A stretch of 64,000 nt of DNA from Lota lota (GCA_026745465.1 JACYXH010000363.1:4493501-4557500); one strand, 5' to 3'; counted from the stretch's first letter, positions 14,810 through 28,438 are shown. Made by a program: numbers and translations. The notes: a model not told the origin generated them from the sequence alone.

Positions 14810-14839
14810 ACAACATACACCAGACCTGGTGTATGTTGT
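14810..14839. repeat. perfect 14-bp inverted repeat (2-nt loop)
   Basis: ACAACATACACCAG, then AC, then CTGGTGTATGTTGT: a perfect hairpin-forming palindrome in the tafa1 intron. Confidence 0.95.
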
Positions 14840-16261
14840 ACATCACCAATATACATTTTATAAGAATGTCCAAGTGTTTCCTGCTGTATTACTACTTTAA
14901 GGTGTGATTAGATTCATAGCATTTGACCTGCAGATCAGTTTCTCTTTCGTTACTTTTGTGTGGTGATGCAATGTCAGCTACATGGCAGATACCTGACATT
15001 TCTCAACAAGGTGTGGCATTTTTGTATTAATGGGATATATTCCATGAAATATATCCATTTTTGTCTTCAAGATGTGGAAAATATGGATATTTTGTAACAA
15101 TAAACACTATCGTTATGAGGCAAATGAAGGTCCGAAAATACACACAAGGGCATCTAGTTTTTCATTTGATTCCAGTTATTCGTACAGTTATATTACTGTT
15201 CCCCATGTCTGTATAGACGTCACCGCGGCGATGTTACAAGCGTAAGCTCCGGAATAGCTAATCAATGTTAGCTGTGTTTTATGTCTTTGAGGCCCGGAGA
15301 TGAATGCAGAATAATGACAGTCTGCACCTGACATTGGGTTCTGGGGTCTCTATCTCCATCCCTCACTGATTATACATCCCCTTCATCTGCGCATGACCCC
15401 TGCAAACCCTCCACTACTTTATTATGGCCACTGCATAAAGCATGCTCTTGTCTTGATGTAAGCAGCATTTAAACCCAACCCGCGTGTGACTGGGAGTGAA
15501 ATGTGTAACTAAACTGCTTAGTTAGTGATATTTTAGAAATGAAGTAAATCTGTAAAATGGGCCTTTTAGGATTTCTAAAGGCGTGCATGAATGGAAGGAC
15601 TAGCTGGACTGATTCATTCATCAATCAATTTGTTTTGGATGAGACATGACAGAGTATACAGCCTCGGGTAGGCCAGCGCGTCGTGGCAAAATAACTAACA
15701 ATACAAAAGGAAGACGATTTCAATGGAGACATGTCGAGTAATATAGAGGACGATACAGTTGCCCTGCAGTGGAGCTCCTTCTGTTTTCAACAGTTGTGAT
15801 CACCACTCAACCAGATTACAAAATGAGAACTCCTATTCATTGGAACTAGAAGCCCTCGCTTCAAGGTGTGGTCAAGGTCAAGGTGTTAAACAATCCTGCT
15901 GTGGACTTATCAGGAAGTTCAATGCATCATACATTCTGCTCGCTCTGTGTTGACAGATGCACATGGGGAAGAACCGTCTCTTCATGCTTCCCAATCAATG
16001 GAAATCCCACTGTTTGTGGTTTGTCCATCAGAGCCAACTTGCTACAGGGGCTAACATCTTCAATCAAACACGTTGTCCTGTTTGTTCTCCTCTCTGCGTT
16101 ACAAAGCTTCTCTTGTCATGTTTTTTGGTGGGTAGTTCTCAGACCATCTGTCATCTTTGAAAGGAATAATTTGGTATTTGTCATGAAGATATAGTGTGCA
16201 TTTTAAACCACATTGTGTTTGAGACTTTATGGACAGGGTGGTGAAAGACAGACTATAGGTT

Positions 16262-16350
16262 GGAAAGAGAGAAGGAAGCTTAGGAACTGAACCTTGGTCT
16301 ACAAGGTGTAATGCCTGTGTGGTTAGCGCACTAGCGGGTTGAACCACAAA
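16262..16350 (-). mobile_element. possible tRNA-derived SINE head
   Basis: Read on the minus strand, GTGGTTCAACCCGCTAGTGC and, about 50 bp later, CAAGGTTCAGTTCCT resemble tRNA-type A and B boxes (B consensus GGTTCGANTCC) at a plausible spacing. It is degenerate, and no complete SINE body was delineated. Confidence 0.35.
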
Positions 16351-18039
16351 GACACCACAGACACTGTATATACTGTGTCGAAGTGATTATTAACTCTGGA
16401 TGAATTCTGAAGCCTCTGAATAGCTGTGGTCATTCTCCACATGTAATGATTTGGAAAAGCAGTCCAGAGCCTGACATCCTTGTCCCTGCTCTTGACACAT
16501 GGAGAGAGAGAACGAGCAAGAGAGAGAGAGAGAGAACAGGAGGAGAAAAGGATAGCGAGTCAGTCGAGTCTCTGATGGTCAGGGGAAGGTTATGCCCCCT
16601 TCGTGTAGACGACGGGTGTGGGAGTAGTTACGGTGTGACATAACCACCCGAGTGTTGGAGGTCAGTGGGTCACCAGGGAGGGAAGCGTGGATCTAAGCCC
16701 AGCGATGGCTCTCCTCCAGCGGGCAAGGTCGACACAAAATGCTCTGGGCCTTGGTTCGCGGCCATTTTTGTGCAATCAAATTGGAGGTGTCCAAATTAGG
16801 CCCAGTTCTGTGCTTTATTCTTCTCTGGGTGGGTCCTTTGAACTCACAAATCTCGATGAAGAAGGACTGTCAGCCTTGTGACGTAATGGAGAAGGTGGGG
16901 AGTGGTGAGTAAGAGCGGTGCTAGGCGAAATATTACAATTGAAGTTAAGTGTGATTATTCACAAGAACTATGCTGTTGAGTATAATAGCTCTAGACTATT
17001 TCATGCTGGTTATTGTCAGTATGAAAGAAAGGATGTTTGATCTAATCTGGTAGAAAAATGTAGCTATCAGACATACTGTAGACTTTCCAGAAACGCCATA
17101 CAGATGGCCAGTGGTGCATTTGAATGAGATAGTATACTGCATGGAAGCTGTTTAGCATTTTTTCATACTTCACGAGTTATATGCTCCCTTGATATAAATA
17201 ATCAAGGCAACATGAGTAGAATATTAATACCAGCTTTGGGGAAATTGTGAAGCAGTGTAAATATTTTCCATCTTTCATGCAACACAAGCTCTTGTGCATC
17301 AGCAGCTCTTATTGAGGCCACCGCTTTTAATCTTCACTTCCACATATTCGCTTCCATTTTGTTATGCGCCCCTTTTCTCTCCTTTCCCATTTCATTTTCC
17401 ACAGATGTTTTTTTCCTCCTCTTCTCAATGTGGGTGGGTCGGTATCACAGGTATTACTTTACCATTTTCAATTTTGAGTGGATTCTCCCATCTCCCATCA
17501 CATTGTTGAATATAAATCTGCCATGCAGAATGCCTAGCTCCCCTCTCCGGTGGCTCCCTGCGACTCTCGGCAGTCATGCAGTCAAGGCGATGAATGAAAG
17601 GACATCCGTATGGCAGGTTGTTGAGGTGGTGGTGGTGGTGGGGTGCTCTTCGAGTGCAGAGTATTGCTTGAATGGATCTGATCAGATCCTCCGTCCCCCA
17701 AGCGGCCCGCTACAATTTGACAAGGGCTGCCACTTTCGTCCCAGCGGTTGCGCTCGCAAAGTAGCATGCGGCAAGAAGAAAAGTCTGCAGCACACTGGCG
17801 CTCAATGTCATCAAAGATCCACTAGGAGATTGTTTCACATTTCAATATGTTAGAGGAGAGGTGGAAAAGCCAGTGGAATGGGGATTATTAGAAGAATGCT
17901 AGGTTTTAATGTTCAATGTAATGATTTCACATTCCCACTTTTTACTTCAGTTGTGGTCCAGTTTTCTATAATGTGAATCCTGAACATCAGTAGCAGCAAT
18001 ACAGTTTGACACAGTAGTGTTTGTACAGTAGTGTTTGTA

Positions 18040-18041
<2 letters not shown>

Positions 18042-18102
<61 letters not shown>
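18042..18102. repeat. GT microsatellite
   Basis: About 60 bp of pure GT, preceded by a duplicated ACAGTAGTGTTTGT. Confidence 0.95.
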
Positions 18103-18103
<1 letters not shown>

Positions 18104-18468
18104 TACATTCAGTGCTGAGAGGGAATGCACTTTAACCTTTTTCGTCCACCAGCGAGAGAGGACGTGTTGCTCATACACACAGCATTAATTGGTGTTTGGC
18201 CTGTGTAACCTTGGCAACCATACGAGAACATTCAAGTTTTTTCTTTTTTAAAGCTGCACAAATGAATTGAGCTTGAAAGAAACGTTATTGGTTGGAACTT
18301 GAATGTGAATAAAAGCACATATTTCAGTTAGAACCTAAAGAACCTTGTGGTTGACATATGTATTGATTTTAAACCGTATGTAAGATTGAAAAACATAGAA
18401 AGCAAGTTCCTCTGATGTAGATACTTGAAGGAGATTATTTCTTACCGAGATGGATGGGATTTCAAACA

Positions 18469-18524
18469 GCTACGAATCGAGTGATAGCTAGCGAGTGCTA
18501 CGAATCGAGTGATAGCGAGCGAGT
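18469..18524. repeat. 28-bp tandem duplication
   Basis: Two adjacent 28-bp units beginning GCTACGAATCGAGTGATAGC and differing at one base. Confidence 0.95.
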
Positions 18525-18724
18525 GAGTATGAGGAGCTACAAGAAGGACTTTGTACTCATTCTGTCTTCCTGATTCTGACCAGTTGGGCTATCACTATTG
18601 TGTTAGTGGCTGCTAAATCAATAATGTTTATGAAGATCTTTTTTTTTTAAATTGTAATCCAATTGTTTTAGAGAGACAGATGTTGCTTGCATGTGCTTGT
18701 GTTGGGTGCGTAGTGTTGATGATG

Positions 18725-18726
<2 letters not shown>

Positions 18727-18821
<95 letters not shown>
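18727..18821. repeat. GT microsatellite, about 95 bp
   Basis: Uninterrupted GT tract. A CA tract of opposite sense follows at 18900-18934. Confidence 0.95.
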
Positions 18822-18822
<1 letters not shown>

Positions 18823-18898
18823 AAACTATTAATGATGTCATGCTGGGTTTAAAGTTTTAGTCACCATTTAGGGTTTGAATCAAGTTTAAGACATTCCA

Positions 18899-18899
<1 letters not shown>

Positions 18900-18934
<35 letters not shown>
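18900..18934. repeat. AC microsatellite
   Basis: About 35 bp of AC, of opposite sense to the GT tract ending at 18821. Confidence 0.9.
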
Positions 18935-18935
<1 letters not shown>

Positions 18936-19231
18936 TTCAGATACAGGAAGCCCTTGATTAGAAGTTGGAACGTATTTGTTTTGTGAGATAGCTGCAGGAA
19001 GAATTTAGTGGATGTTAATGAGAAGCAATTAGTTTTGATTAAAAATGAGATTAGGCCCCCGCATGCAATGTGGCTATATCAAAACAAAATAATGATTAAT
19101 CTCTATTTGTACAAGACATTACTGTCAACAGCCAAATACCCATTCGAAAAACGTTACAATCGCTCCGGGATCCAAACGAGATGAAGAAAACACGACTGCC
19201 AGTCTCAAGAGACCCTCCTCATGCAGTGTGG

Positions 19232-19327
<96 letters not shown>

Positions 19328-19460
19328 GTGTGTGTGTGTAGGTGTGTGTGTGTGTGTAGGTGTGTGTGTAGGTGTGTGTAGGTGTAGATTTAGCTATAGA
19401 TTTGTGTGTTAGTGAGGGTGTGTGTGTGTGTGTGTGTGTGCTTGTGTTTGTGTGTGTTTT
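19232..19460. repeat. GT microsatellite with TAGG interruptions
   Basis: About 94 bp of pure GT (19232-19325), then GT runs broken by TAGG (19326-19385) and a further GT run (19418-19460). It ends about 350 nt upstream of the tafa1 exon at 19807. Confidence 0.95.
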
Positions 19461-19766
19461 GGTGTATTTCATGTTAAGTGTGGGTTTCTTTCTCTTATCT
19501 CTTTTCTGCATTTTGTTTCCATGTTTTTGGTTTGGATTTTGCTTTCCATATCGATCTTCAGTTTACGTCTGTTTACGTATTTCATTCTGATGCATTGTCT
19601 TGTAACATCATGTTATCTTGTAACATCACGTTATCTATTAACGTCACATTACGAATATACTTTGCACTTGTTCATTGTGTGAGTTTTCTTTTATCTTTTT
19701 ACCTCAATGTTGCTTTTATGGTTATGAATAAAGGGACGTACATGGCTTGTGTGTGTAGCTGTATGA

Positions 19767-20063
<297 letters not shown>

Positions 20064-20533
20064 TAACGACGATTGAAACATTTGTTTCAATCCTTAAAAC
20101 AACACAACAACTGCTGTGTCCCTCTTAGAACTGCCCTGTTAAAGTCATGTCATTTGCAGGGAGATGCAGGGAGCAACACATTTTATACAACAAGCACTAC
20201 CCAAAGTTCTGATACTGGGGCTTTGTCATGGCAAAAATATATAAACAAAAGAAAAGAAAAGAAAAAACAAGAGGCAAATGTTAAATGAGACAGTAAACAG
20301 AGAGCTGGGCTGTGCCTAAGGACACGTTACTCTCAGAGATCCTGTTTGTTTGTTTAGTTTGTTTTTCACACCACCACCGGGCCATGTCAGGTGACTCTGG
20401 ATGTGATGTAATGAGGGCTGTGGAGTCTCTGGTGTGTGCGGTCAAGTGTGCGGCCCAGAGCCGTGTGGATGCTTCATCGCTGATTTGTATTCCTTCCATT
20501 GACCATTCAACCCCCAACACTCCCTTTGCACAA

Positions 20534-20535
<2 letters not shown>

Positions 20536-20621
<86 letters not shown>

Positions 20622-20675
20622 ATGCACACGCATGCATACACACATATATGCATATACATAGCTACACACACATTT
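20536..20675. repeat. CA microsatellite
   Basis: About 84 bp of pure CA to 20619, then degenerate CA/TA words. Confidence 0.95.
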
Positions 20676-21489
20676 AAATGCCCTGTAGACTCTTAAATTG
20701 GCACAAAATAGGTAGTGATAGTACAGTTGTGATTACAGTTTATTTTAGGAAACTTCTAGACAGCATAGGATTCTGTTTAATATAGCATAAAAATGGGAAG
20801 ACACAGGCAGCGATTTACCAAGCATCTTCATTGAGACGATGTGTGTACATGATTCTTATAGGGAAACGTTCACATCGTGGGCAGTAGCAAAAAAGGGAAA
20901 AAAGGTGAGGGGAGTGACCATCATGGAGAGTTAAGGATTGGCCATGGCTGGCGGGAGAGGCCAAATTAATTTGCTATACACTATGGGGGGAATTGGACAT
21001 GTCTGCATGGATGCAAGACAGCTAAAGGAATCTTCACAACAAAGAAGTCAGGATATTGGCATGGCCTCAGTATCAGACTTTGTGGAAACTAACTCAACAC
21101 CTTTCAATTGGAGAGAGGAAGGGATCTATCTCAAGGTGCAAGGATAATTTATACAAATGCCTTTTGAATTGATTAGGATCAATGTTAACAAGGTTATATC
21201 ATTTGTATATATAATTTAATATTATTATTAGGATTCATTTTTACACGATAGAGTCTTTATGAAAAATATGGCTTCCTGGCACATTCGAAGGAGAAAAGAG
21301 CCATGACAGTTAGGCCTTAAGCTGTTTTTATATATACCTTCCCAATGCAAACGTCATTTTGTCTTGATCCTCTTTTGCAGAACACCCAGCCATACTCTCC
21401 TTTTTAGCTTCCGGAAGCAAAATGCAGAGGATGCTACAACAGAAATTGAGCTGCATTCTTGCTTCTGTAAAGGTTAGTCTTTCTCCAGT

Positions 21490-21674
<185 letters not shown>

Positions 21675-22260
21675 GGGGGTGACTCATGTTCAATGACTTC
21701 TCATTAACCCAAATACTCGGTGAGAAATAATCAAGTGTGTGTTTACATGCTGTGCATGATTAAGCAGGCGTAACACAACTACTGAATGCACCGCCGCCCA
21801 CACTAAATATGTACTGCCAAGTGTGGGCAAGACATGCATAGATAAAAAGTATACTCATTTAATTATACCGGGACGTTAAGTGTCAAATATGAATGGGGAA
21901 AATATGGCCATTCCCCCATGTAAATGATCATAAGCTGCATTTATTACAATGTGTATGAATATATGCACACACACTGACATACATGCATGCAGACAAAACA
22001 CACACAACATACATACAAAGAGGCCAATCCAGCCCCTGAGCAGGTCTCCTCGGTCCCTGATCAGTGTGTAACAGCAGTATAAATATCCTTTCTCTCTCAT
22101 TTCATCCTTTTGTTTCAAGTCTTTCCTTCTGCTATCAGCTACTGTGTAGCGTCCATTACAGCGACTCGTTAGCCAATCCCATTACACACTAGTCTGTCAC
22201 ATGCTCCTTGCTTTGTGTGTGTCTGTGGGCCCTCACAATATGGCAGTATGTGGGCTCCAT

Positions 22261-22264
<4 letters not shown>

Positions 22265-22350
<86 letters not shown>
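22265..22350. repeat. GT microsatellite
   Basis: About 86 bp of pure GT. Confidence 0.95.
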
Positions 22351-22351
<1 letters not shown>

Positions 22352-24334
22352 ATCATGGGGGTCTCTCACTGGTCTGATCCCCCTCCAAGGGGCTTGTGGA
22401 GGCTGCTATCAGCTGACACCACATCCTACAGACTACATGGAGAAGCCTCTTCATCCCTCTCTCTACTTATAATCAACACTGGTTTCCCCCTGGCTCCTGG
22501 ACCAAATGAACTTATTTGTGTTTGCTCCATCACAAGCCAGAGATCCCAGGCTTTGTTTTTCCTCAGTTTTTTTTGTTTCACTTGCAGGATCTCATGTTGC
22601 TCTGAGACTCTCAATGGCCTATGTCTACTTAAAGCGCAGAGCGCAGGCACACACACAGACACACTCACAAACACGCAAATGTGCACCCAAAGATATATAT
22701 AATCAACCATGGAAATATGAAAATTCTGCATGGCGTGGTGACAACTACAAACCACCAACCATTTCCATGCCCTCTCTCTTCTCTGTGGCTGTCCCCTAGA
22801 CAGACCTTTCTGTTTGGGCACGTCACAGGGAGAGTGAAACTCGGACAGAGACACCTTTCACAAACACACTCTTGCAGCATGGGTATGCATTGTAGCAACC
22901 ACTAACTAGACACATCAACCCATGTCCAGCCCCCAAATACCACAACGATCACACATTACAGAAGAGAGGCGATAACATTTCCATTTAAACAATTCTACTG
23001 TAAGCCTGTGAGAGTAAACGGAAATGTGTAATCGATATCCTTGCCAGGTAGGTGTGTTATCATTAGAACCCCAAAAATACTGAATGTGCTCTACATTTGT
23101 TAAAATATGTGTCAACCATCAACTATCCACATACACTAATTGGGTTCATAGTGTGGCCTCCATTTGTTTAAGGCCAAAGGAATGCCACAGTGGAATGTGT
23201 GTAAATGCTCCAATTAGTGGTAAGCGCTGAACCTGCGTGTGGAAGCCCAAGTAGAACTCTTTTGTTACAGCATTATCTGTCATCTGTCTTCCACCTTCAC
23301 CTTCCCCACTCCCAGCCCTCATGCATTCAGGCAGTTCACGGACCCATGCAATACTTACTGTAGGGAGCAAGAGGGCAGCCCATCCACCAAATTACACACG
23401 TCGGGTGCTTTACACGGCATCTGTCTGAGCAATGAAATAGTGACCTACAGGCAGATGTGTCCTCGTCGTCTTCTTTTTTTTTGGAATGTGGAGTGTGCGC
23501 ACGGCCATCGGGACGCACTCCAGGCGGGCCTGTCTCCTGTCACACTATGACCTCATCTAGAAGTCATCAATTATTAGTACGTACAGAATAAATCTAAATG
23601 GAGCTGAGAAGAGAGAACACGAGCTGAGGTGGTGAGATGAGAGATGAGTTGAAAGGACATGAGCTGAAGTGAGATGATATGTTACACTGATGTCAAATGA
23701 CAGACACAGCCAGGACTGCCCAAGATGTTAATGTCCCATTGACAACAACAATATTATCTCAGGATATATAATCCTTTTTATACTATTTTCTGTTTATTTG
23801 CTTCATTGTCAAAGGGGTGTCAGAAGATCAGCATAGATAATATGATTGATTTATTCAGAACTAAATAGACGAGAGAGAGAGACGCGAGAAGATAGGTGAA
23901 TTGTAAATGAATGCAGCCAACAAATTAGGATGAGGACAGCTTAGTTCCCAGAAACGTCTGGATAGGCGGGAAATCCTCCAGCGAGCCACAGCTACCTGCC
24001 ACGCAGGATAAAGAAATAGAGGACAAGACTAAATAAAGGAAAAGAGGACCAATTGAAATAAAGGAAAACACATGCACACATTCACACACACACGCACGCA
24101 CCCACACATCTACTTGCATCTACAATTATCTACAACGGATGCACACGTAGAAGTGCACGTGGGTTAAAATGACAGCATTTGCATTGCATTCGCTTTTCCC
24201 CTTGTTAACAAACCTCTGGTGGATTCTGGGAAAGAGAGAGAGAGAGAGAACCACGACAATAACAACCTGTTTCTGCTCCAGTTACTGCTCTTATTCTGCA
24301 GAGGTCAATCTGGGCTGGAACTCAAAGCTTACAT

Positions 24335-24409
24335 TTATATATATATATATATATATGCATTCTGTATATTTATATTGTATGTATGTCTCTCTTTTTCACT
24401 CTCTCTATC

Positions 24410-24443
<34 letters not shown>
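24335..24443. repeat. two TA tracts
   Basis: TA runs at 24335-24357 and 24413-24443, with T/C-rich sequence between them. Confidence 0.9.
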
Positions 24444-24444
<1 letters not shown>

Positions 24445-25839
24445 TCGTGAGGTATCAATATATATACATATATACATTCAGAGCACAGCCGAGGTGCACG
24501 TCTTTCCACTGGCAACAAGAGAGAATAGGAGGTTATGAGTCACATTTGATCAAATGTATAAAACTCACGAAGATAATTATTTTAGACTCGCCTCACCCTT
24601 TAAGAGACATCTCGGAGTTTCAGTAATAAAACAATAATTTTTCTCTAAGACCCAGGGCACTTGACTCAAAATGAAACGCTCTCATGAACCCCAATAAGTC
24701 ACGCCCCACAGCCAACACACCATTGTTCCTCTTTGGAGTCACGCTTCAATTAAATTAGCTAATGGCGAAATGAATAACAAGTACATCCTGATGAAATATA
24801 TTCACAGGACGGATGAATCCATGGGAAGAGATGCAATCAGACAGCTATTATTTGTGTGGAGCTTGGAGCGTCAGAGCCCCCCTGCTCTGGTCTAATCCAG
24901 ACCAACATACCTGGCCTCCACCTGTGCTTTGTAAATGTCAAGGCCGTGTTGAAGAGGGTTGAGGCGCTAGCTGCTGTGTTTTAATTAGCCCCATAGTATG
25001 AAAGCACACCCCAGCTCTCTTCTCGGTACTTACAGCATGTCAATTTGAACCAAGAAATTCATATGTAAACCCACAGAATGCATAGAGAAAGTGGTAAGGA
25101 TTAAATATTTCTTTCAGATACTATACATTTTATTCAGCATTCGATTAGGCCTAACTAACTAACCTTGTAAATGTACTACTCGTCTATGTTAACCAACTCC
25201 ATCACTGATGGCCACAATGGGATTTCTTTCTTTTTATATTTAGCTTGGCTTTAGCACGGATGCTTCATTCAATTCCCTTTCACAATGGACCATTGAAATG
25301 TGTCCGGCTCTTTCACCAATGCTGAATAGGTCTGGATAACGCTTAGACACACCACAGACTTAGCTTAGAACCTATTTACCCCTGGGCTGTTCAATCTGGT
25401 TGGAGGACATCCTCGCCTCCTGATTGGCTGTTTACACATTGGGGGACAGGGACGGGGACGGGGTGGCGGGGGGTGTGTGAGATGAAACACAGAGATAGAA
25501 ATGCCAATGGGCAAAACATCCCAACACACATACACACACAGATACAGTGTCTGGACCCACACAGCCTATCTGTTCCCTGAGGCGGGTGCAGCAGGTGAGA
25601 AGGGCTTGATACGAATCCAAGGCAGTTTAAAAAGCCCACCCCCCTCAATTTCTGAAAGGAGGGTGGGATGAGGGGTGGTGGTGTGGGGAGGGGACATTCC
25701 TCTGGGTCTAATCCCTACAGACATGTTTGTCCTGTCTTAATGTATTGTGGATGCCTTTATAGGTGTGTGAGTGTGTGTCCGCTCGCATGTGTCTTGAGCG
25801 TGTATGTGGCTTATCTATTTTCTCTGCTCTGTGTTATAG

Positions 25840-25857
25840 ATTCATCCCGGGACCTAA
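25840..25857 (+). CDS. tafa1: tafa1 terminal exon, coding part: I-H-P-G-T-stop
   Basis: The acceptor is a pyrimidine stretch ending in gtgttatag at 25839. The exon opens in phase 0 with ATT CAT CCC GGG ACC TAA, five residues and the stop, followed by the 3'UTR. The short Ile-His-Pro-x-Thr tail is the distinctive C-terminus of TAFA1. Human TAFA1 ends IHPRT (recalled), so the fourth residue here is Gly instead of Arg, a single first-base difference between CGG and GGG. The matching phase, the family-specific tail, and the poly(A) signals 220 nt further on make this call secure despite the exon's tiny coding length, which standard ORF finding would miss. Confidence 0.92.
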   Translation: MHPGT

Positions 25858-26100
25858 CAGACAGCTCTACACGTTGATCACCATGCCAGCCCCCTACCAC
25901 CCACCACCCCTCACCTCCAACCCACAGACCCTCCGACCCACCTAACGACCCCCCCAGCGACCACCCCACCCCCCCCCCAGACTGCGTTCCACCACCGTAT
26001 CAACTAGATATACTGTATCCATGGACACTGGATGACCGAGGATTACCTGGGATTGAAGGAGGGATACCATCTCAAATAAAATAAACAGCTTTGCCTGCGT
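25858..26100 (+). other. tafa1: tafa1 3' untranslated region (approximate end)
   Basis: Sequence between the tafa1 stop and the tandem poly(A) signals. Its first part, about 25884-25980, is strikingly C-rich, with repeated CCACC and runs of C up to ten long. That is the type of tract bound by poly(C)-binding proteins such as PCBP and hnRNP K; binding here is inference. The 3' end is placed about 15-20 nt past the second AATAAA. A longer 3'UTR using distal sites cannot be excluded. Confidence 0.7.
26075..26085 (+). terminator. tafa1: tandem overlapping poly(A) signals (AATAAAATAAA)
   Basis: Two AATAAA hexamers share one A, at 26075-26080 and 26080-26085. They lie about 220 nt past the tafa1 stop and are followed by a GT-containing stretch (26090-26106) suitable as a downstream element. 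They are the first canonical signals after the stop and the best candidate for tafa1 3'-end formation. Confidence 0.7.
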
Positions 26101-26131
26101 GTTGTCAAGGATTCAAAACCGGACTTAATCT

Positions 26132-26148
26132 CCCCCCCGCCCCCCCCC

Positions 26149-26179
<31 letters not shown>

Positions 26180-26186
26180 ACACACA
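26132..26186. repeat. poly-C followed by CA repeat
   Basis: About 34 C residues with a single G, then about 20 bp of CA, just beyond the tafa1 poly(A) region. Confidence 0.9.
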
Positions 26187-26657
26187 TTTGTTGGTCTATG
26201 AGCCCGTGTTGGTAACTCTTCTCCCCCCTTTCCCCCCTCCTCCTTTCCCACCCTCCCTCCCCAGGGATAAGAAGGACTTGAAAGCAAGAAGGGTTATTTA
26301 AAAGGCTGTGAGGACATTATATAAAGCCCTGCCCCCCGCCCACAACCCCTCAGTCAGACCAGAGCAAACGAGTTGCAGTGCTCACATGGATCTGAACAAT
26401 GGACATCTCACGGGAGGCACATGGAGGTGGAATTACGTAAATATCAGTAATCCGGTTTTTTCTCTTTTTTTTAACTCTCTTTTCTTATTTCCGTCCTCAT
26501 CCCGGTGGAAAGCGTTTCTACAATTAAAGTGCCGCCCTGGCATGTTGGCTTACTGACCAATCGCTTTGTGAGGAAGACAGGGGAAAAAAACCCAGGAATA
26601 TGCAGTGAGCGTGCTCTGTGCTGTCTGCTGCCGGCCCAACACAAAGTTGATAAACAC

Positions 26658-26713
26658 AGGTCAAGAGGTCACAAGGTCATAAAGTCGAGAGGTCCTAAGG
26701 TCAGGAGGTCAGT
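26658..26713 (+). promoter_or_regulatory. 8-bp tandem array of AGGTCA half-sites (DR2 spacing)
   Basis: Seven consecutive 8-bp units: AGGTCAAG, AGGTCACA, AGGTCATA, AAGTCGAG, AGGTCCTA, AGGTCAGG, AGGTCAGT. Five carry the perfect nuclear-receptor half-site AGGTCA with 2-nt spacing. The array is visible in sequence. Receptor binding is inference, and the array could equally be a chance short minisatellite. Confidence 0.5.
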
Positions 26714-27198
26714 GTCCCAGCGGCATCACATCTCATCCCTCTATGATTGACATGTCAGGTGAACTTTCATTTGTCAGCATGCTCTGTGTAACTCATGGCC
26801 ACATCCTTTTTCTTTGTATGTAAGGTAAACACTAGAGTCTATATGCATTTATCTATATATATGAATATATATAGATGAATATATAGATGACATGTAAGAA
26901 TAAGTAAACATAATGATCAAGATGGAAATTGCCCAGGGCTCATGTACAGAACTGCTCTCATGTGATTTTTGCTTGCGTTGAATATTCTTGGAAGCAGCCT
27001 CATTGTAAATGAACAACGTCCACTTTACTCATGCGCCAGTGTTCTGGATTTTAGACAGTAAAATGCTTGTAGTCTCTATAAGGACGATTCAAAAAGACGA
27101 AAAAAAAGAAAAAAGAAAAACACTGTACAGAACTCCCTCACTAATGTCTCGACTGGAACAGCAAACAGAACAAACTGAACCACAGTCAGACTGTTCTG

Positions 27199-27298
<100 letters not shown>

Positions 27299-27724
27299 AG
27301 GTGAAATACGTTTTTGTGTAAGTCTCCCCCTCAGACATCAAAGAGAGAATCTACGGGTGATTTATTCGACATTGTGAAGGTATTAGTCACGTTGAAGAAA
27401 CATACAGTTATCCCCAGTAGATATAATGTCATCGCATTACCTACAATACAGCCTTATGAGAAATAAAAAAATACAGATTTTCTATACTGATATTTCGTCT
27501 CAAATTCATTGATCTGTATCCTTGAACAGCTGACGTATTGCCGCATGTACCTATTGTGACGATATAAGATGTTAGAATATGCAGTTGGTTGGAGGATTGA
27601 TAAAGTTTCATTTTACAATGAGGTAACGTTCTGAACAGATTTACTGCTTGGGTAAACAGGCAATCAATGAGAGGACAAAAAGCTTCTTAAAATGACTAGC
27701 AGACAAACATATGCATCCCCCCTC

Positions 27725-27812
27725 ACACATTCACACAAACACAGACACACACACACACACACACAGGAATGCACTCACACACACAGACACAGGCACACAC
27801 ACACACACATAT
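27725..27812. repeat. degenerate CA repeat
   Basis: CA runs interrupted by GAATG and CAGG words. Confidence 0.85.
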
Positions 27813-28355
27813 GCACAAATGAATCTCTGATTTTTCATTTACACAATTCCCTGGGTGGTAGAGTGGGTTTATCAGAAAAGCATATGCAATTCATTCATGC
27901 AATTAGAATAAAGATTTCCAATATGGTGCCGAGGAAAGAAAAAAAATGATTTTCTTTCAAAATCGGCAATATTGTCCGTTGATGCAAGTTTCGTTTCATC
28001 TCCCTACGGACACACGAGCGTACATTCATCATTTAGGAACTTGGCTGCTTCCTCTGTGGCGTTGCCTCACGGAGCTCACAGAAGGTAGAATCTTGACAGA
28101 TGCATCGATCTCCCAGAGGTCTTGCCAGAACGCTACAAAAAAGTACCACAAAAGATGGGAATCGAATGCAAAAGACAGAGTTCACAAATGTGGATTCTCT
28201 TTTGTATTACAATTACTACTAGGAATCCCCATGTCCTGGAGTCTAACATTAAAATAAAAGCAGATGGAGGAGTAGTTGCTATTGGAATATAGTTTGTAAC
28301 ACTACACAACTCTGGCAAGTTCTGACCTAAACAACATTATTTTAAATACTTAAAT

Positions 28356-28357
<2 letters not shown>

Positions 28358-28435
<78 letters not shown>
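28358..28435. repeat. GT microsatellite
   Basis: About 78 bp of pure GT. Confidence 0.95.
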
Positions 28436-28438
<3 letters not shown>

